Numbered from the stretch's first letter, positions 23,190 through 29,869 are shown. The stretch is 32,410 nucleotides of DNA from an uncultured Eubacteriales bacterium (GCA_902802805.1 CADCNE010000002.1:1-32410), one strand, 5' to 3'. Numbers and translations are program-made. The notes: generated by a model from the sequence alone, not told the origin.

Positions 23190-23474
23190 TCTTAGTCTCC
23201 TTCTTGTTTCTTCAAAATAAACCGCGCCCCGCCCAAAGGGACGAAGCGCGTCGTGGTACCACCCCAAGTTCGCCGCCGTGTTCAGCGGCCTTTGAAGCTA
23301 TATCGGGCTTTCCCGTCGCAAACTACTAAAAGTTGCGGCGTCAGCCGCAATCTTTTTTCCCTTGCGCCGCTCCCGGGCGAACCGCATCCCTTCCTCGGCG
23401 CCCCGCTTTCACCTTGCCGGAGCTCTCTTTGGCCGCCTGGGGGACCTTTTCCCGTTCCTCGCGTTGTTTTGACT
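23190..23474 (-). ncRNA. T-box leader, phenylalanine-specific
   Basis: On the minus strand the leader carries AGAGAGC and GGTGAAAGC stem I features, a specifier codon TTC (Phe, 23379-23381) followed by GCCCGGGAGC, and the T-box AACTTGGGGTGGTACCACG (about 23252-23270) with the UGGU that pairs the uncharged tRNA 3' end. A terminator (CGCGCTTCGTCCC with GGGCGGGGCGCG, 23223-23250, then T-rich) competes with the antiterminator. Uncharged tRNA-Phe should switch pheST on. Confidence 0.94.
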
Positions 23475-23478
23475 TCGG

Positions 23479-24342
23479 CTATTCTACCACCCGGGCTTCC
23501 CTTCCGTCAAGAGTAATTTGCACGGCGGGCACCTCGTCTGTCCGCAGCACCCGGGTGCCGACAAGGCCCAGCCGCAAAAGGACCTCTGCGGTGGGATGAC
23601 CGTACTCGTTGTTCCGGCCCACGGAGATGACGGACAGGGCGGGGAAGACCGCCCGGATAAAGCGCAGGGACGAGGAGCCGTTGGACCCGTGATGGCCCAC
23701 CTTCAGCACGTCGGCGGAGAGCTCCGACCGGTGGTAGCGAAAGAGCATGTACTCCTCAGTCTGCATGGTGGCGTCCGCCATGAATAGGGCGGCGTTGTCC
23801 CCATACGTGAGGCGGAGCACGGCTGAGCTGCCGTTCTCATCGTCATAGGCCCGGTTTTTAAGGGGGCTCAGCACCGTGAGGGCGGCTTCCCCGAAGGGAA
23901 AACGGTCGCCCTCCTGCAAGGGCGTACAGGTCACGCCCCGGCGGCGGACCTTATTGAGCAGATCCCCGTAGTCCCCCTCGCTGCCGCCGAAATAGACCCG
24001 GGGCACGTCGAACCGGCGCACCAGGGTCAGCAGGTTCCCCGTGTGGTCCGCATGGCCGTGGGTGACGAAGATGGCGTCCAGCCGGTCCACGTCCAGCGCG
24101 TGGAGCTGGTCCACCAGATGGTCCCGGCTCTCGAAGGGGCCGGTGTCGATCATGATCCGCTCTCCGGTGGGAAAGGCGATGAGACAGGCGTCCCCCTGGC
24201 CTACGGCAATGAACAGCAGGTCCACCTTGTCCGGCTCCAGGGCGCCTTGGTACAGCGCCGCCGGGTCCGCGGTCACCTTCGGCTGGCGACAGCCGAAAAG
24301 CAGCAGAAGAAGTATTAGGAATAAGGAAAGGGCTCGCTTCAT
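23479..24342 (-). CDS. ComEC-like metallo-beta-lactamase-fold lipoprotein
   Basis: The 287-residue exported hydrolase has a lipoprotein signal peptide at residues 1-17 ending in the lipobox LLFG-C18. The metallo-beta-lactamase domain resembles the C-terminal domain of ComEC/Rec2: FIAVGQGDACLIAFPTGERIMIDTGP, the metal-binding THGHADHTGN (His95, His97, Asp99, His100), LKVGHHGSNGSSS and SVGRNNEYGHPTAEVL. Such stand-alone proteins may degrade nucleic acid or nucleotides outside the membrane; the substrate is unproven. The start overlaps the trmO stop by four bases (ATGA), so both are made from one transcript. The pheST promoter overlaps its 3' end. Confidence 0.9.
   Translation of the reverse strand: MKRALSLFLILLLLLFGCRQPKVTADPAALYQGALEPDKVDLLFIAVGQGDACLIAFPTGERIMIDTGPFESRDHLVDQLHALDVDRLDAIFVTHGHADHTGNLLTLVRRFDVPRVYFGGSEGDYGDLLNKVRRRGVTCTPLQEGDRFPFGEAALTVLSPLKNRAYDDENGSSAVLRLTYGDNAALFMADATMQTEEYMLFRYHRSELSADVLKVGHHGSNGSSSLRFIRAVFPALSVISVGRNNEYGHPTAEVLLRLGLVGTRVLRTDEVPAVQITLDGREARVVE
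23481..23510 (-). promoter_or_regulatory. pheST promoter inside the end of the upstream gene
   Basis: TTGACG (23505-23510) and TAGAAT (23481-23486) are 18 bases apart on the minus strand. The boxes lie within the last ten codons of the metallo-beta-lactamase gene; the -10 overlaps its stop codon (23479-23481). Confidence 0.75.
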
Positions 24343-25028
24343 GGCGCCACCACGTCGAAGACCTTCACCACCCCGTCCTCCACGTAGAACCGCACGTCCT
24401 TCCCGGCGTAGGGGAAGCCGTAGGGGTCGCTGCGGCCGGTGAGATACCCGGGCCGGGGGTCCAGGGAGAGGGAGGCGAGGAGAGCGGGCCGCTTCTCCTC
24501 CGGGATGCGGTCAAGGAGCTCCGCCGGGAACTCCACGGGCAGCCGCTCCTCCACATGGTCCTCCGCGAAGCCGTTCTGAGCGTCGGGATGGCTGTCCGTG
24601 AAGGATAGGTAAGGCTTGATGTCGTAGATGGGGGACCCGTCCATGAGATCCGCCCCGGAAACCACCAGAACCGTGCCGAGACCCGCCCGCTTTTCCAGGC
24701 GCACCAGCTTCACGGAGCTGAGCCCCAGGGGGTTGGGCCGAAAGGGGGAGCGGGTGGCGAAGACCCCCATGCGGGTGTTCCCCCCCAGCTTGGGCGGCTT
24801 CACCGTGGGGGACCAGCCCTCCTGATGCACCTTTGAAAAGCCCCAGATGAGCCACAGGTGGCTGTAGCCTTCGAGGCCGCGGAGAGCGTTCTCGTCCCGG
24901 TACTCCGGCTCGAACACGATGACGGCCTCCTGCTCAGGCACCAGATTGCTCTGCCGGGGGATGCCGAATTTGCTGGTGAAGTCGCTCCGGACGCGGGCGA
25001 TCACATGTAACGACAAAGTTTCTTCCAT
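24339..25028 (-). CDS. trmO: tRNA (N6-threonylcarbamoyladenosine-37) methyltransferase TrmO
   Basis: TrmO (TsaA/YaeB family) uses SAM to methylate t6A37 in tRNA-Thr to m6t6A. The 229-residue protein has the N-terminal beta-barrel domain typical of the family, with GYSHLWLIWGFSK (about 53-65) and the signature GNTRMGVFATRSPFRPNPLGLSSVKLV (about 83-109), followed by GSPIYDIKPYLSFTDS. A family-specific C-terminal domain holds DPRPGYL. There is no ribosome binding site before the ATG at 25028, and the promoter places +1 within one base of the A, so a leaderless mRNA is predicted. A tRNA-Thr(GGU), the usual substrate, is encoded about 3 kb away. Confidence 0.92.
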   Translation of the reverse strand: MEETLSLHVIARVRSDFTSKFGIPRQSNLVPEQEAVIVFEPEYRDENALRGLEGYSHLWLIWGFSKVHQEGWSPTVKPPKLGGNTRMGVFATRSPFRPNPLGLSSVKLVRLEKRAGLGTVLVVSGADLMDGSPIYDIKPYLSFTDSHPDAQNGFAEDHVEERLPVEFPAELLDRIPEEKRPALLASLSLDPRPGYLTGRSDPYGFPYAGKDVRFYVEDGVVKVFDVVAP

Positions 25029-25035
25029 ACGTTAC

Positions 25036-25064
25036 AGTATACGCCCCCGGGACTGTCTTGACAA
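25036..25064 (-). promoter_or_regulatory. Promoter of trmO
   Basis: TTGTCA (25059-25064) and TATACT (25036-25041) have a 17-base spacer on the minus strand; +1 falls at 25029, next to the ATG. Its -35 lies on the same bases as the -35 of the divergent SPFH promoter. Confidence 0.75.
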
Positions 25065-25086
25065 GGCTGCGGCAAAATGATATCAT
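25058..25086 (+). promoter_or_regulatory. Promoter of the SPFH gene
   Basis: TTGACA (25058-25063) and TATCAT (25081-25086) have a 17-base spacer. The -10 box is embedded in a perfect palindrome. Confidence 0.85.
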
Positions 25087-25101
25087 TTTAATATCAAAAT
25101 A
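25074..25101. promoter_or_regulatory. Overlapping palindromic operator at the SPFH promoter
   Basis: AAAATGATATCATTTT (25074-25089) is a perfect 16-base palindrome over the -10 box. It overlaps a second, near-perfect one, ATTTTAATATCAAAAT (25086-25101). Two palindromes of the same ATAT-centred type over the start region indicate a repressor site. Confidence 0.65.
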
Positions 25102-25116
25102 AAGGAGATGAATCGC

Positions 25117-26124
25117 GTGAGAGAAAACGTCCTGAATTCCCGGAAGAACGGCATGGGCATGATGCTGCTGCTCATTTTGCTGCATCTGCTGGCGGTGGCG
25201 GGCCTCGCTGTGGGCATCGTCTATGAGTCCCTGGCCCTCATCATCCTGTGCATCCTGATCCTCAGCTTCGGCTGGATCCTGTTCTGCGGCCTCAAGGTAT
25301 TGAAGCCCCAGGAAGCTTTGGTGCTGACCCTCTTCGGCAAGTACGTGGGCACCCTGAAGGAGCCCGGCTTCTACTACGTGAACCCCTTCTGCACCGCCGT
25401 CAACCCTGCCGCCCAGACCAAGCTCAAGCAGAGCGGCGACGTGGACGCCAAGTCCGCCCCCATCGTCATCGGCCAGGGGAACGCCGCCGTCACCACGGCG
25501 GAAGCGGCCACCAAGAAGATCTCCCTGAAGATCATGACCCTCAACAACAACCGCCAGAAGATCAACGACTGTCTTGGCAACCCCGTGGAGATCGGCATCG
25601 CGGTCATGTGGCGGGTGGTGGACACGGCCAAGGCCGTCTTCAACGTGGACAACTATAAGGAATACCTGTCCCTCCAGTGCGACAGCGCCCTTCGGAACAT
25701 CGTGCGCAACTACCCCTACGACGTGGCCCCCAACGTGGACACCACCGGCGACGGCGTGGCGGACGAGGGGTCCCTCCGGGGCAGCAGCGAGGTGGTGGCC
25801 GAGCGCATCCGCCAGGAGATCCAGCAGAAGGTGACCGAGGCCGGCCTGGAGGTCATCGAGGCCCGCATCACCTATCTTGCGTACGCCCCGGAGATCGCCG
25901 CGGTCATGCTCCAGCGGCAGCAGGCCTCCGCCATCATCGACGCCCGGAAGATGATCGTGGACGGGGCCGTGGGCATGGTGGAGATGGCTTTGGACCGGCT
26001 CAAGGAGAACAATGTGGTGGATTTGGACGACGAGCGCAAGGCGGCCATGGTCTCGAACCTGCTGGTGGTCCTCTGCGGGAATCGGGACGCCCAGCCTGTG
26101 GTGAACTCCGGCAGCCTCTACTGA
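25117..26124 (+). CDS. SPFH/Band 7 domain membrane protein
   Basis: The protein has 335 residues from GTG 25117. Two adjacent hydrophobic segments near the N terminus (about residues 16-55) anchor it. A Band 7/SPFH domain follows: [33 protein letters not shown] (about 59-91), [28 protein letters not shown] and [12 protein letters not shown]. The helical part is [52 protein letters not shown] proteins form large cages or microdomains and often escort membrane proteases. GTG is preferred over the ATG at 25108 because AGGAG lies nine bases before the GTG but directly abuts the ATG. A ribbon-helix-helix gene follows after one base. Confidence 0.88.
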   Translation: MRENVLNSRKNGMGMMLLLILLHLLAVAGLAVGIVYESLALIILCILILSFGWILFCGLKVLKPQEALVLTLFGKYVGTLKEPGFYYVNPFCTAVNPAAQTKLKQSGDVDAKSAPIVIGQGNAAVTTAEAATKKISLKIMTLNNNRQKINDCLGNPVEIGIAVMWRVVDTAKAVFNVDNYKEYLSLQCDSALRNIVRNYPYDVAPNVDTTGDGVADEGSLRGSSEVVAERIRQEIQQKVTEAGLEVIEARITYLAYAPEIAAVMLQRQQASAIIDARKMIVDGAVGMVEMALDRLKENNVVDLDDERKAAMVSNLLVVLCGNRDAQPVVNSGSLY

Positions 26125-26125
26125 T

Positions 26126-26326
26126 ATGGCGGAGCTCGGCAAAAAACAGGTGCCCCTGCGGCTGTCGCCCAGGCTCTACGAGGAGCTCTCGGCCTGGGCG
26201 GAGGAGGACTTTCGCTCCGTGAACGGGCAGATCGAGTACCTGCTGACAGCCTGCGTCCGTCAGCACAAAAAGAACGGACGCCCCGTGCCGAAGTCCTTCG
26301 ATCCCACGGAAGAACAAAACGAATAG
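26126..26326 (+). CDS. Small ribbon-helix-helix (Arc-like) protein
   Basis: The 66-residue protein reads [20 protein letters not shown], then [19 protein letters not shown], which is the beta-strand plus two-helix plan of Arc/MetJ-type DNA-binding proteins; the VPLRL strand would contact DNA and [10 protein letters not shown] is the second helix. Its ATG follows the SPFH stop by one base and has no clear ribosome site of its own, so it relies on translational coupling. It may bind the palindromes before the SPFH gene and thereby regulate its own operon; this is inference. A terminator-like hairpin follows. Confidence 0.82.
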   Translation: MAELGKKQVPLRLSPRLYEELSAWAEEDFRSVNGQIEYLLTACVRQHKKNGRPVPKSFDPTEEQNE

Positions 26327-26330
26327 GATC

Positions 26331-26353
26331 AGGCGGCTCTCGGACCGCCTTTT
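26331..26353 (+). terminator. Terminator of the SPFH-RHH operon
   Basis: AGGCGG (26331-26336) pairs with CCGCCT (26345-26350) around an eight-base loop, followed by TTTCTGTTT. The T-tract is short, so termination may be partial. It ends five bases before the -35 of the next gene. Confidence 0.65.
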
Positions 26354-26357
26354 CTGT

Positions 26358-26386
26358 TTGTGCTGCGGCGCCAGCTGTGGTATACT
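26358..26386 (+). promoter_or_regulatory. Promoter placing the M15 peptidase start codon at +1
   Basis: TTGTGC (26358-26363) and TATACT (26381-26386) have a 17-base spacer, with an extended TGG before the -10. Counting from the -10, +1 is 26393, the A of the ATG. Confidence 0.75.
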
Positions 26387-26392
26387 TTTTCT

Positions 26393-27595
26393 ATGAAACG
26401 ATTGCTTATTTGCCTGCTGACAGGAACGCTCCTGCTGGCCATGGCCGCCGGGAGCCGGGGGGCAGAGGACCCGTCCGGGCTTGACCCATCGCCGCTGACG
26501 TTCACGGCGTCGGCGGACTATCCCCTGCCGGACGAGAGCACCGCCATCCACCAGGGCCGGTGCTTCTGGGTGGATGGGGTCGTGACCGGGTCCGGGTCCC
26601 TGCGATCGGTGTCGGCCCAGATCGTGGACGAGGCGGGGGAGACCGTCCGGGAGGCGGCCAGGACCTTCGCCCCGGAGGAGGACGTACACACGTACAGGCT
26701 CCTCGATCCCACCTTCTCGGCGGACGTCGACTGCATCAGCGAGGAACTGGCATTTCAGGACCTTTCCGTGGGCGGCTATGTCCTGCGCATCCGGGGCGCG
26801 CTGGGGGACGGGGAGGAGCAGCTCCTTGCCGAAAGCCCCTTCCGGGTGACCGACGACGCGTGGATACAGCTCCATCCCAACGACCTCAGGGGCAACTATA
26901 CCACTGCCCTGGCGTTTTTCGGGTCTCCGGAACGGTTTCTGTTCCGCTACAAGCTGCGGGAGAATTCCATCCGCATCGACGTGGACCCCCATTGGCTCAG
27001 GCAGTACCGGACGAAGGTCACCTGGCTGAAGGGGGTGGAGAAGTATTGCCATGTGGATGCCAAGCCCTACTTCAAGCAGGCCCGCCGCTACCTGGAGCAA
27101 ACCTACATCCATATCTCCGGCCCGGACTTCGACACGGGTGCCCTGCGGCTGTCCGCGCTGGAGGGCACTTTGAACGGCACCATGGTCTGCCGGTTCATGA
27201 GCAGCGGCCAGTTTTTGAGCCACCACTCCTTCGGCACCGCCATAGACATCAACGCGTTCTTTGACAGCCACACGAACAAGCTGGAGAACCGGGAGATCAT
27301 CTACCGCGAGGTCACAGAAAACCTGACCTACAACGGCATCGTGACGGTGAAGGGAAAGCAGTGCTACGACTTCACCTATACGGGCAGCGCCCCCCGGGAG
27401 GTGAAGAACGTGCCGGAGCCGCTGATGAACTATCTCATGTACGAGCTGGCGTTTTACCGTGCCGGGTTCTCCTGGGGCGCCTACTACCCCCATACCTGCG
27501 ACGCCATGCACTTCACCCTCACGGAGCTTTCCCCGGAGCTGTTCACCGACGGGCCGTACGCCATGCGGAAGGTGTTTGAGTATATAGACGAGTGA
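26393..27595 (+). CDS. Secreted M15-family D-Ala-D-Ala carboxypeptidase-like protein
   Basis: The 400-residue exported protein has a signal peptide at residues 1-23 (MKRLLICLLTGTLLLAMAAG). Residues 35-150 form a beta-rich domain of unknown function. The C-terminal catalytic domain is of the VanY/M15 type: QFLSHHSFGTAIDINAFF (zinc His278 and Asp285) and WGAYYPHTCDAMHFTL (second zinc His). It should trim D-alanine from peptidoglycan stem peptides or cleave cross-links outside the membrane. The ATG at 26393 is chosen because the signal peptide starts there; upstream codons lie in the promoter. There is no ribosome site, so the mRNA is predicted to be leaderless. A non-coding repeat region follows. 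Confidence 0.87.
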   Translation: MKRLLICLLTGTLLLAMAAGSRGAEDPSGLDPSPLTFTASADYPLPDESTAIHQGRCFWVDGVVTGSGSLRSVSAQIVDEAGETVREAARTFAPEEDVHTYRLLDPTFSADVDCISEELAFQDLSVGGYVLRIRGALGDGEEQLLAESPFRVTDDAWIQLHPNDLRGNYTTALAFFGSPERFLFRYKLRENSIRIDVDPHWLRQYRTKVTWLKGVEKYCHVDAKPYFKQARRYLEQTYIHISGPDFDTGALRLSALEGTLNGTMVCRFMSSGQFLSHHSFGTAIDINAFFDSHTNKLENREIIYREVTENLTYNGIVTVKGKQCYDFTYTGSAPREVKNVPEPLMNYLMYELAFYRAGFSWGAYYPHTCDAMHFTLTELSPELFTDGPYAMRKVFEYIDE

Positions 27596-27621
27596 TAAAT
27601 CAGCCTTCTTGCCCCCCACTT

Positions 27622-27667
27622 GTCATCCTGAGCGTAAGCGAAGGATCTCTGAACGGAGAGACTTGCG
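27622..27667 (+). repeat. Intergenic repeat GTCATCCTGAGCG, copy 1
   Basis: This 46-base unit begins GTCATCCTGAGCG and ends GACTTGCG. It matches the unit at 27820-27865 with three differences. GTCATCCTGAGCG-type units are widespread intergenic repeats in many bacterial genomes. Confidence 0.88.
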
Positions 27668-27678
27668 GCGGTTGCCTA

Positions 27679-27706
27679 TTGACTTTCTTTCGAGTCTCGC
27701 TATAAT
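27679..27706 (+). promoter_or_regulatory. Orphan promoter in the non-coding stretch
   Basis: TTGACT (27679-27684) and TATAAT (27701-27706) are 16 bases apart. No open reading frame of note follows within the next 300 bases on this strand, so a small RNA is the natural product. Confidence 0.65.
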
Positions 27707-27712
27707 AACAAC

Positions 27713-27780
27713 AGTTGGATTAGTGCTCAGGGACCTTGAACTATTTCATCGATCCCGCTTTGGGCCTTTCCAACTTTTTT
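27713..27780 (+). ncRNA. Candidate small RNA
   Basis: After the orphan promoter the sequence opens with GTTGGA (27714-27719) and closes with TCCAAC (27769-27774), followed at once by TTTTTTG; an inner GGGA/TCCC pairing is also possible. A short transcript with its two ends paired and a T-run at the close fits a small regulatory RNA. It matches no RNA family I recognise, and it could be a decayed element instead. Confidence 0.4.
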
Positions 27781-27819
27781 GTTCCCGCAAATGAGGGCTT
27801 CCATGCTCCCCCCACACGG

Positions 27820-27865
27820 GTCATCCTGAGCGTCAGCGAAGGACCTCTGAACGGAAAGACTTGCG
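27820..27865 (+). repeat. Intergenic repeat GTCATCCTGAGCG, copy 2
   Basis: The second 46-base copy, in direct orientation and 152 bases after copy 1, has 43 of 46 bases identical. Confidence 0.88.
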
Positions 27866-27956
27866 TGCCCGCCGGGGTGATGGGAGTCTCCGCACAAGCT
27901 TCGGGGAACTTGCCCTATGGGCTGCGTTCCCTCTCGCTTGCGCTCCCCGGGCTGCG

Positions 27957-27981
27957 GAAAACTGTCCACCGGACAGTTTTC
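27957..27981. repeat. Perfect hairpin GAAAACTGTCC-ACC-GGACAGTTTTC
   Basis: An 11-base perfect stem with a three-base loop lies in the non-coding stretch; weaker pairing (CTGCGG with TGCCGC) extends it outward. No T-run follows, so it is not a typical terminator. An outer inverted repeat GGGAGTC (27882-27888) and GACTCCC (27994-28000) encloses it. Confidence 0.75.
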
Positions 27982-28014
27982 TGCCGCGGCTCCGACTCCC
28001 TTCCTCAGAATTCC

Positions 28015-28051
28015 AAAAAGAAAACCACCCGCGAGAGGTGGTTTTCTTTTT
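28015..28051 (-). terminator. Terminator of tRNA-Thr
   Basis: A 15-base stem (28015-28029 with 28037-28051) and a seven-base loop; on the minus strand it ends GGTGGTTTTCTTTTT. It begins at the last base of the tRNA's encoded CCA, so the tRNA is a single-gene unit. Confidence 0.9.
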
Positions 28052-28127
28052 GGAGCTGGTGATGGGAGTCGGACCCATGAACCTCGTCATTACCAATGAC
28101 GCGCTCTACCAACTGAGCTACACCAGC
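28051..28127 (-). tRNA. tRNA-Thr (anticodon GGU)
   Basis: On the minus strand GCTGGTG pairs with CACCAGC as the acceptor stem. The D arm contains GCTCAGTTGGTAGAGC. The anticodon stem CGTCA/TGACG closes the loop TTGGTAA, with anticodon GGT. The T arm is ATGGG-TCCGACT-CCCAT. The discriminator is U and the CCA end is encoded (28051-28053). It reads ACC/ACU threonine codons and is the class of tRNA modified by TrmO, encoded upstream in this window. Confidence 0.96.
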
Positions 28128-28139
28128 GCTGCAACGCGC

Positions 28140-28168
28140 ATTATAACAAAGTCGGCAGAGGAATGCAA
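28140..28168 (-). promoter_or_regulatory. Promoter of tRNA-Thr
   Basis: TTGCAT (28163-28168) and consensus TATAAT (28140-28145) have a 17-base spacer on the minus strand, 12 bases upstream of the tRNA 5' end. Confidence 0.88.
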
Positions 28169-28211
28169 GCCTTTTTTTTAAATCCGTGGAAAAAACCGTA
28201 CGGGTCGATCC

Positions 28212-28985
28212 TCATGGGTTGGTCTTGTTTTTGCTGTACAGGATTCTGAGGCCGTCGATGAGGATGTCCGGCTCCAGATGGAAGGTGTGGCGGCAGTAAG
28301 GAACCACAAGGGGACTGACCCCGCCGGTCAGCACCGGGCTCACGCTTTCGCCCAGTTCCTCCTCCAGTCGGTCGATGAGGCCGTCCAGCATGGCCGCCGT
28401 GCCGATGAGGGCGCCGGAGCGCATGCAGTCCACCGTGTTGGTGCCGAGAAGCTTAGCTGAGCCGTTGAGATCGATATAGGGCAGCTGGGCCGCGTGGGCG
28501 GAAAGGGCGTTCATACTGGTCCAAAGACCGGGAATGATCATGCCGCCGATGTAGTTTCCGTTCTTAGCCACCACGGAAAGGGTGGTGGCAGTGCCCATAT
28601 CCACTATGGCGATGGGCGCCTTATACTTGGCGCGGGCCGCCACGGCCGCCACGATGAGGTCGCTGCCCACGCTGGCCGGGTTGTCCATGCGGATGGAGAG
28701 GCCCGTCTTGATGCCGGGGCCCACCACCATCAAATCCACGCCCGTCAGGAGCTTCACGGCCTTGGGGATCACCGTCTGCAGATACGGCACCACGGAGGAG
28801 AGGATGCCCCCCTCGATGGCCGCGATATCCACCCTGTGCATGGTCAGGATCCCCTGGATGTCCAGGGCATACTGGTCCTCGGTCTTGTTTCGGTCGCTGG
28901 CGAGCCGGGCGGAGAAAACCTGCTTCCCTTCCTCGATGCCGCCCAGGACGATGTTGGTGTTGCCTACGTCGATGGCCAGGATCAT
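28212..28985 (-). CDS. coaX: Type III pantothenate kinase
   Basis: CoaX phosphorylates pantothenate, the first step of coenzyme A synthesis; the type III enzyme of the ASKHA fold needs a monovalent cation and is not feedback-inhibited by CoA. The 257-residue product has the phosphate-1 motif AIDVGNTNIVLGG (4-16), SSVVP, GPGIKTGLSIRMDNPASVGSDLIV (pantothenate and dimer interface), the phosphate-2 motif VDMGTATTLSVV and GGMIIPGL. The start overlaps the stop of the ECF gene by four bases (ATGA). With coaBC divergent nearby, this is a CoA synthesis cluster. Confidence 0.96.
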   Translation of the reverse strand: MILAIDVGNTNIVLGGIEEGKQVFSARLASDRNKTEDQYALDIQGILTMHRVDIAAIEGGILSSVVPYLQTVIPKAVKLLTGVDLMVVGPGIKTGLSIRMDNPASVGSDLIVAAVAARAKYKAPIAIVDMGTATTLSVVAKNGNYIGGMIIPGLWTSMNALSAHAAQLPYIDLNGSAKLLGTNTVDCMRSGALIGTAAMLDGLIDRLEEELGESVSPVLTGGVSPLVVPYCRHTFHLEPDILIDGLRILYSKNKTNP

Positions 28986-29710
28986 CGTTTATCCTCCTCG
29001 ATAAGTTTCAATGTGTCGTCCATCGGGACCTCCGGGGCGGGGACTTCCGGCCCCTCCGCCTTGCTCCGGTACACAGCCTGCTGGGCCTGGATGGGGTCCT
29101 TGTCCCGCTTCAGAGCGTGAGCCACGCCCTTGGCGATGGCGCCGCCGATGATAAGGCCCGTAGCGGCCTCCACCAGGCCCTGGACGCCCACCAGCAGCAC
29201 GATGAACGTGATGGGCCCCGAAGCGCCCAACTTGCTCACCAGGTTCTGGACGAATTCGCTTCTATAGAACACCAGCACGATGAAGCCCATGAAGAACAGA
29301 GTGTTGAGGACCGGGGCCAGGAGCCCGCCCGCGAAGTAGCTCCAGGTGTGCTTGCGGTCCGTCTTGCTGAACAGCCGGAACAGCCAGCCCGTTGCAGCGC
29401 CCACCAGAGCCCGGGTGCCCACGCAGAGAAGGACCGTCAAAAAGGGGCTCTCCTGAAAGAAAAAATGCGTCATCGCGGATTTTCCGGTGACGGCGTCGTA
29501 AAGGCTGGTGAGGCCGAAGAACGCGCCCAGGATCGTGCCTGCCAGGGGCCCCAACAGCATGGAGCCGATGGCGATGGGGATCATGGTAAAGGTCATGACC
29601 AGGGGCCCTACGGGGATGCTGGAAAGACCCGTGATCTTCATGACCAGAATGATGCCCACGAACAGGGCCACCTCCGCCAGATACCGGGTGCTGAACTTCT
29701 TCTTTTCCAT
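28982..29710 (-). CDS. ECF transporter S component, probably for pantothenate
   Basis: The 242-residue membrane protein has six predicted helices. The substrate-binding component of an energy-coupling-factor transporter is indicated by RYLAEVALFVGIILVMKITGLSSIPVGPLVMTFTMIPIAIGSMLLGPLAGTILGAFFGLTSLYDAV, the ECF S-component layout in which the first helix docks the EcfT subunit. The C-terminal 40 residues are a charged tail not needed for the fold. No EcfA/EcfT genes are adjacent, so it would use a shared module. Coupling to coaX by a four-base overlap, and to coaBC across a divergent promoter, makes pantothenate the likely substrate (PanT-like); a precursor such as pantetheine is possible. Confidence 0.82.
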   Translation of the reverse strand: MEKKKFSTRYLAEVALFVGIILVMKITGLSSIPVGPLVMTFTMIPIAIGSMLLGPLAGTILGAFFGLTSLYDAVTGKSAMTHFFFQESPFLTVLLCVGTRALVGAATGWLFRLFSKTDRKHTWSYFAGGLLAPVLNTLFFMGFIVLVFYRSEFVQNLVSKLGASGPITFIVLLVGVQGLVEAATGLIIGGAIAKGVAHALKRDKDPIQAQQAVYRSKAEGPEVPAPEVPMDDTLKLIEEDKR

Positions 29711-29834
29711 ATTCGATTTCCTCCTTGCTCGTGTTCGCTTCGAAGAAGCCGATACACTGCGTAGAATGCGGCGCGGAGCTTACCCCTTCGTCCTGCTGTC
29801 CCTTCGGGTATAGCAGACGGGCTTTCCCTTTGCC
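29711..29834 (-). promoter_or_regulatory. Structured leader of the ECF-coaX operon
   Basis: The 124-base leader contains two hairpins on the minus strand. The first (29789-29819) stacks CGTC/GACG, TGCT/AGCA and CCC/GGG with a one-base bulge and small internal loops around a GAA loop; an outer CCC/GGG may follow across an AA bulge. The second stacks GTGT/ACAC and GCTTC/GAAGC around TTC. AAGGAGG then precedes the ATG. There is no terminator. It may be a metabolite-sensing or protein-binding leader; I do not recognise a known riboswitch. Confidence 0.5.
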
Positions 29835-29840
29835 AAGGTG

Positions 29841-29869
29841 AGTATAGCGTATGGCGGCGGGGAATGCAA
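29841..29869 (-). promoter_or_regulatory. Promoter of the ECF-coaX operon
   Basis: TTGCAT (29864-29869) and TATACT (29841-29846) have a 17-base spacer on the minus strand; +1 is near 29834. Confidence 0.85.

Noticed and set aside
19692-23195. A 1167-codon open frame on the plus strand
   Set aside because: It is the mirror of pheT and pheS in high-GC DNA; it has no ribosome site, no family motifs and a His/Val/Leu/Asp/Glu-rich composition typical of antisense frames.
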